DNA of 64,000 nucleotides, taken from positions 2,914,001-2,978,000 of the forward strand of contig NZ_AP027361.1 in NCBI RefSeq assembly GCF_030295915.1. Direction: 5' to 3'. The notes under the pieces were generated by a model that was not told the DNA's origin, searched no databases, and was given only the letters and a program-made list of their open reading frames with translations. Position numbers and translations under genes: made by a program. This document shows positions 8,364 through 17,206 of this stretch, one piece after another (the first letter of the stretch is position 1; every line of letters starts with the position of its first letter). This DNA is from Thalassotalea sediminis (GTDB lineage: Bacteria; Pseudomonadota; Gammaproteobacteria; Enterobacterales; Alteromonadaceae).

Positions 8364-10844
8364 ATGGAAATAAACGACAGTTTTTTAACTTCTCAATTTG
8401 GCGAAGAGTATTTATACCTAATCAATAGACACGCTTTTGAAAAACAACCATCTCACGTTGTCTTTGAGACCCTATATGATGAAAAACTACATACTGAAGA
8501 ACGCTTCTACATAATTCTTGGCACTGATTCTGGGTTATTACTCGATCATGTTAAACAACTGGAAAAACCTATTGATACTCGTTATTTATTTATTGAATTA
8601 CCCGCAGTAATCGAACGGCTAAAGCTTAAAAATAAACTAGACGACTTACCCGACTACATCACGATTACCACCATTGATAAATGGAAAGAAAGCGCTACTG
8701 CGTTTGGTATGGACTTATATTTATATAAAGATTACTGTCAGTTCATTAAGTCAGTTGCCGCCATCGATTCATATGTTCCGGCATACAATGCGGCTATTTT
8801 ACAATTCGAGCAAGAGTTTCAAAGTTACCGCTTCATAACACGAGCAACACTTGGCGTATCTCCTTTTATGAGTCCACAATTGATTAATATCTGTGAGAAT
8901 CAAACACCCGCGTTAGTATTTAAAAATAAATTCAAGGGAGATACATGTATCATTCTCGCTGGGGGCCCCTCATTAGATGAAGATATTGAATGGGTAAAAA
9001 AACACAAAGATCATTTGGTGATCATTGCTGTATCGCGAATTGCAAGAAGACTTAATCAAATAGGACTTATACCCCATATTGTTGTTTCTGTTGATCCGTA
9101 TGAAATCAGTTACGATGTAAGTAAAGAATTGTTATTGTTCCCTTCCAATGTGCTTTTTTTACACTCTAATAGCGTTACACCATTTTTATTAGCTCAGTGG
9201 CATGGTAAAAGCGCATACCTAAATAGAAGATACCCTTGGGATGAAAAGGGTGATGATAAAAATTTAAAATCTGCAGGTCCTACGGTTACAAATACAGCAC
9301 TAAAAGCAGCTGTAGACATGGGGTTTAGTAACATTTTATTATCGGGTGTCGATCTTTGCTTTTCAGAAAAAGGCGTTACTCATGCCTCTGGAAGTAATGA
9401 AGCAAACATAGGCCCGACACTTGGCCGCCCCGGTACTTGGGTAAAAACTTATGCGGGAAATACCGTTGAAACACTCATTGTATTTGGTACGGCAGGTGAG
9501 CGTTTATCTGAAATAGCAGAAGAAGCGAAAAAAACAGACCAAGCTGTTTACAACTTATCGCCAAATGCCGCTTGCTTACCTCACATTGAACACGTACCTT
9601 CTTCTGCACTATCTTTTACACATGACCAAGAAAACTATGCAGATAAACTGCTTAGCTGTATTCCCACAATGACAACAAGTGAAATACAACATGATTACAA
9701 TGTAGTAAATGCAAATGTTAAAAAGGTTCTTACAGACGTTAAAGACATTAAAAGGCTTGCAGAAAAGGCCTTAAACGCGAATGAACAACTCTTTAAAGAA
9801 AAAGGCAACGAGAGTGAAAATTTCAAGTTTAAACTTGAAATGGATAAGATTGAAAAGAAACTGGATACAAAGTATAAGCGTACTTCAAAATTTATAAAAA
9901 ACTTTGGCATTGATAAATTCATTAGTTCTGCGCAAGCGGAATCATCTGATGAATGGTCTGATGATAAAGTAGAAAAAACAGGACAACTTTACTACCAAGC
10001 CTATATTGTTACCTGTGAAAATCTGATCATTTTACTCGAAAACGTATTAGCAAGAATTAATAGTAGAATAGAAGAACAAAAACCCACTCCACGTCTATCA
10101 ATGATGTTTGAACAGTGGGAGAAAGATAGAGTATTAGGTAGAGCACAACACTGGTTAGAAAAAACTCAAATTGATCTAACCACGTTAACCGATGAAGAAA
10201 AGTCTACCTTTGAACGTTTTGCAAAACTGCATGCTGCAGATATCCACAACGTAGAAACAAAGCATTTATCTCGTGCGAAAGAAGAAGCTTCTTTAGATGG
10301 CGTAAGGCGTAAAATAATCACTTTATTCCATCAAAAAAATAGCGATGCACTCACTACATTAATCAATAGCCTTAAAAGCTCTATTGATCGCGAAGAACAA
10401 GCAGAAATTCTCTATGACTTAGGACTTGCATATTACTCTATTTTAACGGAAAACTATCATGACGCCTTATATCATTTTGAGCGTTTACCCGCGGAATCAA
10501 TAGAAGAAGATGAACTACAACAAATTGCTAGCGTAGCTTACAAAATGAAGAACTACGAACTGGCACAAGCGTGTTTACAGGAATTAGCAGCACTCTCGAT
10601 TACCTATTTACCCCAGTTTGCTAAATTGTTGAAACTCTTAGGTAAAGAAGAAGTTGCAATAAACTGCTTTAACGACTGTATTGAACAAGATCCTAGCAAT
10701 ACTTTTTTATGGAACAGTCTTGGCGAGTTTTATTTTGAAAACAATGCAATAGACGCTGCAAAACTGGCGTTTGAAACAGCCTTAGCCAGTGCACCAGATG
10801 ATAAAAAAGCGAAAAGCTTTCTTAGTAAAATTACAACGACATAA
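8364..10844 (+). CDS. Maf-family (DUF115) motility accessory protein, probable flagellin glycosyltransferase, with TPR tail
   Basis: The middle of the protein matches the DUF115/MptE-like fold used by Maf flagellin glycosyltransferases. Signs are the LAGGPSLDEDIEWV motif near residue 200, then LIPHIVVSVDP, SAGPTVTNTALKAAVDMGF and LLSGVDLCFS. These enzymes are thought to move nonulosonic acids from CMP-sugar onto flagellin Ser/Thr in the cytoplasm. A charged, probably coiled-coil stretch (about 440-520) follows, and the last 140 residues read as TPR-like repeats, which may hold flagellin or a partner. The frame opens at a TTG (8343), but ATG at 8364 has GAGG seven bases upstream, so 826 aa is preferred. 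A sigma54-type promoter lies upstream. The nonulosonic acid genes downstream support the role; specificity is inferred. Confidence 0.85.
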   Translation: MEINDSFLTSQFGEEYLYLINRHAFEKQPSHVVFETLYDEKLHTEERFYIILGTDSGLLLDHVKQLEKPIDTRYLFIELPAVIERLKLKNKLDDLPDYITITTIDKWKESATAFGMDLYLYKDYCQFIKSVAAIDSYVPAYNAAILQFEQEFQSYRFITRATLGVSPFMSPQLINICENQTPALVFKNKFKGDTCIILAGGPSLDEDIEWVKKHKDHLVIIAVSRIARRLNQIGLIPHIVVSVDPYEISYDVSKELLLFPSNVLFLHSNSVTPFLLAQWHGKSAYLNRRYPWDEKGDDKNLKSAGPTVTNTALKAAVDMGFSNILLSGVDLCFSEKGVTHASGSNEANIGPTLGRPGTWVKTYAGNTVETLIVFGTAGERLSEIAEEAKKTDQAVYNLSPNAACLPHIEHVPSSALSFTHDQENYADKLLSCIPTMTTSEIQHDYNVVNANVKKVLTDVKDIKRLAEKALNANEQLFKEKGNESENFKFKLEMDKIEKKLDTKYKRTSKFIKNFGIDKFISSAQAESSDEWSDDKVEKTGQLYYQAYIVTCENLIILLENVLARINSRIEEQKPTPRLSMMFEQWEKDRVLGRAQHWLEKTQIDLTTLTDEEKSTFERFAKLHAADIHNVETKHLSRAKEEASLDGVRRKIITLFHQKNSDALTTLINSLKSSIDREEQAEILYDLGLAYYSILTENYHDALYHFERLPAESIEEDELQQIASVAYKMKNYELAQACLQELAALSITYLPQFAKLLKLLGKEEVAINCFNDCIEQDPSNTFLWNSLGEFYFENNAIDAAKLAFETALASAPDDKKAKSFLSKITTT

Positions 10845-10959
10845 AGCAGTTTTCTGAATATTAAAGGATTCACCGTTAACTGACGATATAAAGACAACAA
10901 TTGCTTGTTATAATTTAACAACGGTATAAAACATTTAACCAATACGTTTAGGAGTACTT

Positions 10960-11133
10960 ATGAGTGATTTACTAAAAGGTAACTTTACGACTAAAAAGCA
11001 GGTATCTGCACCAAGTGAGACTGCAAATGAAGACTCATTAGAAACAAAATTTAAAAAAGCGGCATTGAACTCTATTGGTGGAAGCATGGTTTATGTTGAA
11101 CGCACCGACTTAACATGGGACGGTGAAGAATAA
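10960..11133 (+). CDS. Undescribed 57-aa protein between two DUF115 genes
   Basis: A short ORF with a strong ribosome site (AGGAG five bases before ATG) lies 115 bp after the large DUF115 gene and 33 bp before the second. The product begins MSDLLKGNFTTKKQ, is rich in Lys, Ser, Thr and Glu, has no membrane segment or cysteine, and ends in a conserved-looking segment, ALNSIGGSMVYVERTDLTWD, before an acidic end. A TATAAT box at 10909-10914 may be a -10 element for an internal promoter, though I see no good -35. I do not recognise a family. It could be a small partner or adaptor of the DUF115 enzymes or, more speculatively, a substrate of the radical SAM enzyme two genes on. Confidence 0.65.
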   Translation: MSDLLKGNFTTKKQVSAPSETANEDSLETKFKKAALNSIGGSMVYVERTDLTWDGEE

Positions 11134-11166
11134 AAAATCGCGTAGCAAATAAAAAGAGAACCGAAT

Positions 11167-12192
11167 ATGGCGCAGTACGACCTTAATGAAAAATTTGTTG
11201 ATGTAGTGTCCAAAATTACTGATATCGGTAAAGATTGGCATAGTGATGATCTCGTCGCGAACGCGTTGAATAATCTTCCGTTTATGGAAAAAAGTTTTAA
11301 AGACTTACCGCCTTTGCCTGAAGAAAAAAAAGATTCTGCGATTATTATCAGTGCCGGCCCAAGTCTGCATAAATACGATGTATTAGCTAAATTAAAAAAC
11401 AGCCATTACAAAGGTTCAATTGTAGCCATTGACGGTTCATTAGTGAAATGCTTAAAAAATGGCATTATTCCTGACTACGTCTTAACGTTAGATCCTCATC
11501 CAACTCGTATTGTTCGTTGGTTTGGGGATGATAATTTTGAAGAAAACACGCGCAATGATGACTATTTTTCGCGCCAAGATTTGGATGTTGAGTTTCGCAA
11601 TAACTCAATCTTAGAGAATCAAGCAAACATTGAACTTATCAATAAATATGCGCCACAGATTAAACTTATTATTTGTTCTTCTGCCCCTAAAAACGTAGTA
11701 AAACGAGCAATTGAGGCTGGTTTTGATATGTATTGGTGGAATCCTATAGTTGATAGCCCTCAAGATCCTAACAGTTTAACACGCCGCATCTACGCTATAA
11801 ATAAAAAATCGTGTATGAATACTGGCGGCACTGTTGGTACTGCCGCTTGGGTGTTTGCTAATGCCATTTTAAAGATCCCCAAAATAGCATTAACAGGAAT
11901 GGATCTCGGCTATCATAGCGACACTCCCATTGAAATGACGCAAACCTATTACGAATTACACGAGTTCGCGCAAACACGAGAAGAATTAGAGCAACTATTT
12001 CCTAAGTTTTCGTTTCCATTGTCTGACGAAGAGTTTTATACCGACCCAACGTATTTTTGGTATCGACACAACTTTCTGGATTTACTCTCTCGTGCTACTG
12101 GTAAAACCTATAACTGTTCAGAAGCTGGTACATTGTTTGCAGAAAATTTACCGTGCATTACTTTTAGTCAATTCCTCAACAGTGAGCAATAA
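11167..12192 (+). CDS. Second DUF115 (6-hydroxymethylpterin pyrophosphokinase MptE-like) protein
   Basis: This 341-aa protein carries a complete DUF115 core: IIISAGPSLHKYDVLAKL near residue 60, GIIPDYVLTLDPHP near 105, a middle segment with NTGGTVGTAAWVFANAIL, and KIALTGMDLGYH. The same set of motifs appears in the larger upstream enzyme, but the TPR tail and coiled coil are absent and the pairwise similarity is confined to the core. Relatives occur in flagellar and surface-glycan loci, so a sugar-transfer or sugar-binding role is likely; activity has not been shown from sequence. It follows the 57-aa gene by 33 bp and is separated from the radical SAM gene by 3 bp, so these three are probably cotranscribed. 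Confidence 0.78.
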   Translation: MAQYDLNEKFVDVVSKITDIGKDWHSDDLVANALNNLPFMEKSFKDLPPLPEEKKDSAIIISAGPSLHKYDVLAKLKNSHYKGSIVAIDGSLVKCLKNGIIPDYVLTLDPHPTRIVRWFGDDNFEENTRNDDYFSRQDLDVEFRNNSILENQANIELINKYAPQIKLIICSSAPKNVVKRAIEAGFDMYWWNPIVDSPQDPNSLTRRIYAINKKSCMNTGGTVGTAAWVFANAILKIPKIALTGMDLGYHSDTPIEMTQTYYELHEFAQTREELEQLFPKFSFPLSDEEFYTDPTYFWYRHNFLDLLSRATGKTYNCSEAGTLFAENLPCITFSQFLNSEQ

Positions 12193-12195
12193 ATT

Positions 12196-13761
12196 ATGGC
12201 GAAGATACTTTTTATAAACCCTGTTGTACGCGAAGAAGACGTGCCACGTCATATTCCTTATGGCATCGCATTACTTGCCGCTATCGCCATGAAAAAAGGG
12301 CATTTAGTTCAAGTATATGACGCTAATGCACACCGCTTACCCATTGAAACTATTATTGAAGTTTGCCAAGCCGACGATTGGGATGCGGTATGTATTGGTG
12401 GCTTAACGACTACGTATAATTACATAAAAAAAGCCTGCAAGCTTATTAAAGAAAGTGCTCCTAACGCACAACTTATTGCTGGTGGCGGTTTTTTAACATC
12501 AATGCCACATGAAATCTTTGAATGGATACCTGAAATAGATGTCGGTTGTATCGGTGAATCATTTGAAACATTTCCTGAAGTGCTCGCAAAAATTGATAAC
12601 AAAGATTTCAATTATGCCGATGTGTTAGGTGTTATTCATCGTGATCTTACCGGTAAAAGCTTTTTAACCAATGTAAGACCCAACATTAAAGATTTAGACA
12701 CCCTCCCCTGGCCGGCATGGGAGTTATTTCCCCTAGATATTTATTTTGCTAACTCAGCAAACTTGTTTAGTGAAGAATCTTTTACTTCGAAAAGGCGCAT
12801 GGATATTAATGGCAGCTTTGGTTGCGGGTTGACCTGTAAGTACTGTTGGCACTTAGGTACTACTGGCGATATGCTAGTAGAAGAAAATGAACATGGCGAT
12901 AATGATGTTGTATTTACCTACGGTCGAAATATCCGTTATCACAGTGCCGATTATATCGTCAGCATGGTTAAGCATTTACATGACAAATATGACATTGACT
13001 TTGCAGCATTTATTGATGAAAACTTGATGACTATGGATGTAGCAAGCAAAGGTACTTGGCTAAAAGATTTATGTAACAAATGGATAGAAGCCGGTTTGCA
13101 GCCAACTTGTCGCCAAAAAGGCATTCCGCATGATGAAAACTGTAAAGGTGTGCATTGGAATGGCACTTCTCACGCAGGATTACACCGCCCTGAAACATTA
13201 AAATTAATGTTTGAAGCAGGCTGTACTCATTTAGTTTACGGGCTAGAATCTTTTGATCCAACGGTATTACGTAACTTAGGCAAAGGCTCCAATGCCCGTA
13301 AAAATAAACAAAGTATCGCTACCTGCTTAGCCTCTGGCATTAAACCTATTCCAAACATCATCATTGGCTTTCCGGAAGAGAGCTTTGAAAGTGTTAGAAA
13401 TACCATTGAAGCGCTTGTTGAACTCGGCATTACCGCCAAACCACATTTTGCAACCGCATATCCTGGTTCCGAATGGTACTACGCATATAAAGATTCCATT
13501 ATGGAGCAATATGATAATGATCTTGAAGCTTATATCATGGACTTGGGCGACGCGAGTAAGATAACCGCAACGATAAGCCATGAATTTTCCCCTATGCAAT
13601 TATTAGGGCTGCAACAGATCGTGTACTTAAAAGATCTACGTTTATTAGATTTATCTGAAAAACACTGGGCACCGGTGCAGCATGAGTTATCGCCAATGAT
13701 TCAGCCTAAACTCTCCTTCAATTTAAAGACCGTAAAAGAAGCTGGTCCGCTAGCGAGTTAA
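12196..13761 (+). CDS. B12-binding-domain radical SAM enzyme
   Basis: Residues 1-150 form a cobalamin-binding-like Rossmann domain (ILFINPVVREEDVPRHIPYG, then CIGGLTTTYNYI and GCIGES), without a textbook DxHxxG motif. The radical SAM domain follows, with the 4Fe-4S motif C210-x3-C214-x2-C217 (CGLTCKYC), a glycine-rich AdoMet region and GLESFDPTVLRNLGKG near 350. Class B enzymes of this type commonly methylate unactivated carbons or rearrange substrates. It starts 3 bp after the DUF115 gene and 54 bp before legB, so its substrate may be a sugar, a sugar nucleotide or the modified flagellin. Length is 521 aa. Function in this pathway is inferred from neighbours only. Confidence 0.85.
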   Translation: MAKILFINPVVREEDVPRHIPYGIALLAAIAMKKGHLVQVYDANAHRLPIETIIEVCQADDWDAVCIGGLTTTYNYIKKACKLIKESAPNAQLIAGGGFLTSMPHEIFEWIPEIDVGCIGESFETFPEVLAKIDNKDFNYADVLGVIHRDLTGKSFLTNVRPNIKDLDTLPWPAWELFPLDIYFANSANLFSEESFTSKRRMDINGSFGCGLTCKYCWHLGTTGDMLVEENEHGDNDVVFTYGRNIRYHSADYIVSMVKHLHDKYDIDFAAFIDENLMTMDVASKGTWLKDLCNKWIEAGLQPTCRQKGIPHDENCKGVHWNGTSHAGLHRPETLKLMFEAGCTHLVYGLESFDPTVLRNLGKGSNARKNKQSIATCLASGIKPIPNIIIGFPEESFESVRNTIEALVELGITAKPHFATAYPGSEWYYAYKDSIMEQYDNDLEAYIMDLGDASKITATISHEFSPMQLLGLQQIVYLKDLRLLDLSEKHWAPVQHELSPMIQPKLSFNLKTVKEAGPLAS

Positions 13762-13815
13762 AGCAAGTCAACAATAACCAAAGAACTTAACCATGAGTAG
13801 TATAGGTAAACATTA

Positions 13816-14811
13816 ATGGCGAGTAATAAAAACAAACGTATATTGGTCACTGGAGCCGATGGTTTTATCGGCTCTCACCTGGTAGAAATGCTGTTAGCAC
13901 AAGGGCATCATGTCAAGGCGTTGACACAGTACAATTCTTTTAATTACTGGGGCTGGTTAGAAGATATACCTGCTCAGGAAAACCTCGATATTGTTTCAGG
14001 TGATATTCGTGATCCACATTTTTGTCGGCATATTACACAAAACATTGATATTGTTTATCATTTAGCTGCGTTAATTGCCATTCCTTATTCTTATGTTGCG
14101 CCGGAAAGCTACGTAAGCACTAATGTAATAGGTACATTAAATATTTGCCAAGCATCCCTTGATAACAATGTAAGCCGTGTTATTCACACATCAACAAGTG
14201 AAGTGTATGGTACCGCACAATACGTTCCGATAGACGAGACTCACCCCTTGCAAGCGCAATCCCCATATAGCGCGTCTAAGATTGGCGCAGATGCAATGGC
14301 AATGAGTTATTTTAACGCATTTAACCTGCCATTAACTATTGCACGACCTTTTAATACTTATGGTCCTAGGCAATCAGCTCGCGCTGTTATTCCTACCATT
14401 ATTACACAAATCGCTAATGGCGAGTCAGAACTTAAACTTGGCGATGTATCACCAACAAGAGATTTTAACTACGTAACAGATACTTGCAGAGGCTTTATCG
14501 CATTAGCAAACAGCGAAAACACCATAGGAAAAACCATTAACATTGGTTCAAATTTTGAAATCAGTGTTGGTGATACATTAAATATGATTAAAGACATTAT
14601 GAACAGTGATGTTAAGTTTATCGTTGACGAGAAAAGACTACGCCCAGATAAATCAGAAGTTTTTAGGTTATGGTGTGATAATTCCACTATCAACTCATTA
14701 ACAAGTTTTACACCCGAAGTCGATATCATAACAGGGTTAACTAAAACTATTGCATGGTTTACTGAACCGCAAAACTTGGCGAAATACAAACACTCAATTT
14801 ACAACGTGTAG
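13816..14811 (+). CDS. legB: NAD-dependent 4,6-dehydratase LegB (nucleotide-GlcNAc, legionaminic acid pathway)
   Basis: Extended short-chain dehydrogenase with the glycine-rich NAD motif GADGFIGSH near residue 13, the catalytic T-S-E triad region STSEVYGTA, and YSASK (the Y-x3-K pair) near residue 152. The stretches YNSFNYWGWLED, IARPFNTYGPRQSARAVIPT and PTRDFNYVTDT are characteristic of LegB-type dehydratases rather than of RmlB. The reaction is NDP-GlcNAc to the 4-keto-6-deoxy sugar, the first committed step towards legionaminic acid. The start ATG at 13816 is 54 bp after the radical SAM gene, and neuC begins 14 bp after its stop. The next enzyme, the LegC aminotransferase, is not adjacent. 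Confidence 0.88.
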   Translation: MASNKNKRILVTGADGFIGSHLVEMLLAQGHHVKALTQYNSFNYWGWLEDIPAQENLDIVSGDIRDPHFCRHITQNIDIVYHLAALIAIPYSYVAPESYVSTNVIGTLNICQASLDNNVSRVIHTSTSEVYGTAQYVPIDETHPLQAQSPYSASKIGADAMAMSYFNAFNLPLTIARPFNTYGPRQSARAVIPTIITQIANGESELKLGDVSPTRDFNYVTDTCRGFIALANSENTIGKTINIGSNFEISVGDTLNMIKDIMNSDVKFIVDEKRLRPDKSEVFRLWCDNSTINSLTSFTPEVDIITGLTKTIAWFTEPQNLAKYKHSIYNV

Positions 14812-14825
14812 GAACATTTTAAGGG

Positions 14826-15995
14826 ATGAAAAAAATAGCAGTATTTACCGGCACTAGAGCAGAGTATGGTTTACTGTACCTTACGCTAAAAGGCTTACAG
14901 CAAGCCGAAAACGTAGAACTACAATTATTTGTTGGCGGTACTCACCTTGCACATGATTTTGGCTATACCATCAAACACATTATCAACGATGGCTTTACTG
15001 TCACCGATAAAATGGACTTTTTATTAGCATCAGATACACCTGTTGCCATCAACAAATCAATGGCATTAGCTCAAATGGCCGCGGCGGAATGCTTTGACCG
15101 CCATAAGCCAGATTTGTTGGTATTATTAGGGGATCGTTTCGAAGCGTTAGCTGTTGCATGTGCCGCCACTATCTCAGGCATTCCAATCGCTCATATTCAC
15201 GGTGGAGAGTTAACTGAAGCTGCGATGGATGACGCATTTAGGCATGCTATCACTAAAATGGCACACCTACATTTTACGTCTACCGAAGTGTATCGACAGC
15301 GTGTTATCCAGTTAGGTGAACAACCTGACAACGTAATCAATGTAGGCGCGCCTGGCGTCGATAATATTAAAAAGCTGCCGTTATTATCAAAACAAGCGCT
15401 TAGCGAAAAATTATCACTCGACTTAGCAAAGCCATACTTTTTAGTTGGATATCACCCAGAAACATTAACAAGCCAAGATGCTAAGGCAGGCTTAACTTGT
15501 TTACTGGATGCGTTAGACGAATTTGCAGATCACAATGTTATTATCACTTATCCCAATGCCGACACCTTTGGTCGCGCTATTATTACCGAATTAGAAATTT
15601 ATGCTCAAAACAATGAAGGTCGTGTGCATTTGTTTGAATCTATTGGACAATTGAATTTTCTTTCCGCGATGAAACACGCAGTGGCATTGGTAGGAAACTC
15701 CTCAAGCGGTATTATTGAAACGCCTTCATTTAACATTCCTACCGTAAATATTGGCGATAGACAAAAAGGTCGGCTTGCGAGTAAAAGCGTTATACATTGC
15801 AAAACAAGTAAACTTGACATTACTGCTGCTCTGCAAAAAGCGGTTTCCAACGAATTTAATGCATCAATCGCTAGTGAACCAAATCCATACGGTAATGGCG
15901 AAGCATCTGAAAAAATTGTTAAAACGTTAATCGAGCGTGACATATTAAAACGTGTTAAACCATTCTACGACATTGCGTATGACTTAAAAGGCTAA
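14826..15995 (+). CDS. neuC: Hydrolysing UDP/GDP-sugar 2-epimerase NeuC/LegG
   Basis: This GT-B-like 2-epimerase releases the free 2-epimerised sugar and nucleotide, supplying the mannosamine-type precursor for a nonulosonic acid synthase. Visible marks are FTGTRAEYGLLY at the N-terminus, LLGDRFEALAVACAAT near 100, HIHGGELTEAAMDD near 120, and the nucleotide-binding VGNSSSGIIETPSF near 290. Length (389 aa) is typical. It lies between legB and neuB with 14-bp and 2-bp gaps, so a LegG role (acting on the diacetamido sugar) is more likely than sialic acid synthesis, but sequence alone cannot separate the two. Confidence 0.92.
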   Translation: MKKIAVFTGTRAEYGLLYLTLKGLQQAENVELQLFVGGTHLAHDFGYTIKHIINDGFTVTDKMDFLLASDTPVAINKSMALAQMAAAECFDRHKPDLLVLLGDRFEALAVACAATISGIPIAHIHGGELTEAAMDDAFRHAITKMAHLHFTSTEVYRQRVIQLGEQPDNVINVGAPGVDNIKKLPLLSKQALSEKLSLDLAKPYFLVGYHPETLTSQDAKAGLTCLLDALDEFADHNVIITYPNADTFGRAIITELEIYAQNNEGRVHLFESIGQLNFLSAMKHAVALVGNSSSGIIETPSFNIPTVNIGDRQKGRLASKSVIHCKTSKLDITAALQKAVSNEFNASIASEPNPYGNGEASEKIVKTLIERDILKRVKPFYDIAYDLKG

Positions 15996-15997
15996 CC

Positions 15998-17089
15998 ATG
16001 TCAGATACAGCGAAAAAAACACTTATCATCGCCGAAGCAGGTGTCAATCATAACGGAAGTGAAAAGCTCGCAAAGCAGTTAGTTGATGCTGCTAAATCTG
16101 CGGGAGCCGACATTGTAAAATTTCAAACATTTAAAGCAGCAAATCTAGTTACTCAAAGCGCTAAACAAGCGCAATATCAAACGGTAAATACCGAGGTAGA
16201 TCAAACACAGTATCAACTGCTAAAAGAACTCGAGTTACCATTTGAAACGCATATGGCAATTAAAAACTATTGCCATCAAGTCGGTATTGAATACTTATCT
16301 ACAGCATTTGACGATGAAAGCTTAGATTTTTTAGTAAAGGACATGGCATTAAAACGCCTAAAAATTCCATCTGGAGAACTCACCAATTTACCCTTTGTAC
16401 TCGCACACGCAAAGACAGGTTGTCATTTAATCGTTTCCACAGGCATGGCAACGAATGAAGAAATAGAAATTGCACTTGGCACCATTGCATTTGGCTTATT
16501 ATCTATCGAAGAAGCACCTTCACTATCAGCTTTCAGTCGCGCCTATAAATCCCAACAGGGGCAAGAAGCTTTAAAACGCAAAGTTACGATTCTTCATTGC
16601 ACGACTGAATACCCTGCACCATTTAATGAAATTAACCTCAATGCCATGGAGCAAATGAACATAAACTTTTCATTACCCATTGGTTACTCAGATCATAGCG
16701 CTGGCATTGTTGTACCGATTGCAGCTGTTGCAAAAGGCGCTTGTATCATTGAAAAGCACTTCACTTTGGATAAAAATCTCCCTGGGCCCGATCATAAAGC
16801 ATCTATTGATCCCAGTGAATTAACACAAATGATCACAAGTATTCGTATTGCTGAGCAAGCACTAGGTTCGTCTATAAAAGCACCCACCTCCTCAGAATTA
16901 GCTAACAAATCAGTCGCGCGTAAAAGTATCGTTGCCAAAAAAGACATAAAAAAAGGAGAGCTTTTAACAACAGAAAATCTCGCTATTATGAGACCGGGTT
17001 CAGGTATTGATCCCAAATATTACTGGCAATTATTAAATGTACCTGCACATTATGCTTTTCAAGCAGGTGATTTAATCAAAGTAGATTAA
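15998..17089 (+). CDS. neuB: N-acetylneuraminate/legionaminic acid synthase NeuB/LegI
   Basis: The enzyme condenses phosphoenolpyruvate with a 6-carbon 2-acetamido sugar to make a 9-carbon nonulosonic acid. The N-terminal TIM barrel begins IIAEAGVNHNGS, with KFQTFKAANLVT near 45 and the metal-binding segment YSDHSAGIVVP plus IIEKHFTLDKNLPGPDHKAS near 250. The C-terminal SAF (antifreeze-like) domain (about 290-363) is present. It follows neuC by 2 bp. Whether the product is legionaminic, neuraminic or a variant acid depends on the earlier enzymes, two of which are missing here. Confidence 0.93.
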   Translation: MSDTAKKTLIIAEAGVNHNGSEKLAKQLVDAAKSAGADIVKFQTFKAANLVTQSAKQAQYQTVNTEVDQTQYQLLKELELPFETHMAIKNYCHQVGIEYLSTAFDDESLDFLVKDMALKRLKIPSGELTNLPFVLAHAKTGCHLIVSTGMATNEEIEIALGTIAFGLLSIEEAPSLSAFSRAYKSQQGQEALKRKVTILHCTTEYPAPFNEINLNAMEQMNINFSLPIGYSDHSAGIVVPIAAVAKGACIIEKHFTLDKNLPGPDHKASIDPSELTQMITSIRIAEQALGSSIKAPTSSELANKSVARKSIVAKKDIKKGELLTTENLAIMRPGSGIDPKYYWQLLNVPAHYAFQAGDLIKVD

Positions 17090-17154
17090 AGTCGATAATT
17101 AATTAGCACAATCAATACGTTTGGTGTACTTTTTGCTTTAGCTAACAGTAATAT

Positions 17155-17182
17155 TAAAGCTATTCATTATTTTAGCCGATAC
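17155..17182 (+). promoter_or_regulatory. Possible sigma28 (FliA) promoter before the nucleotidyltransferase gene
   Basis: The plus strand reads TAAAGCTA, then 12 bases, then GCCGATAC. The -10 box matches sigma28 at 7 of 8 positions; the spacer is one base longer than in the flgM promoter of this window. A strong GGGGG ribosome site follows before 17207. Confidence 0.35.
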
Positions 17183-17206
17183 AAGGTATATGATTAGGGG
17201 GATTAA

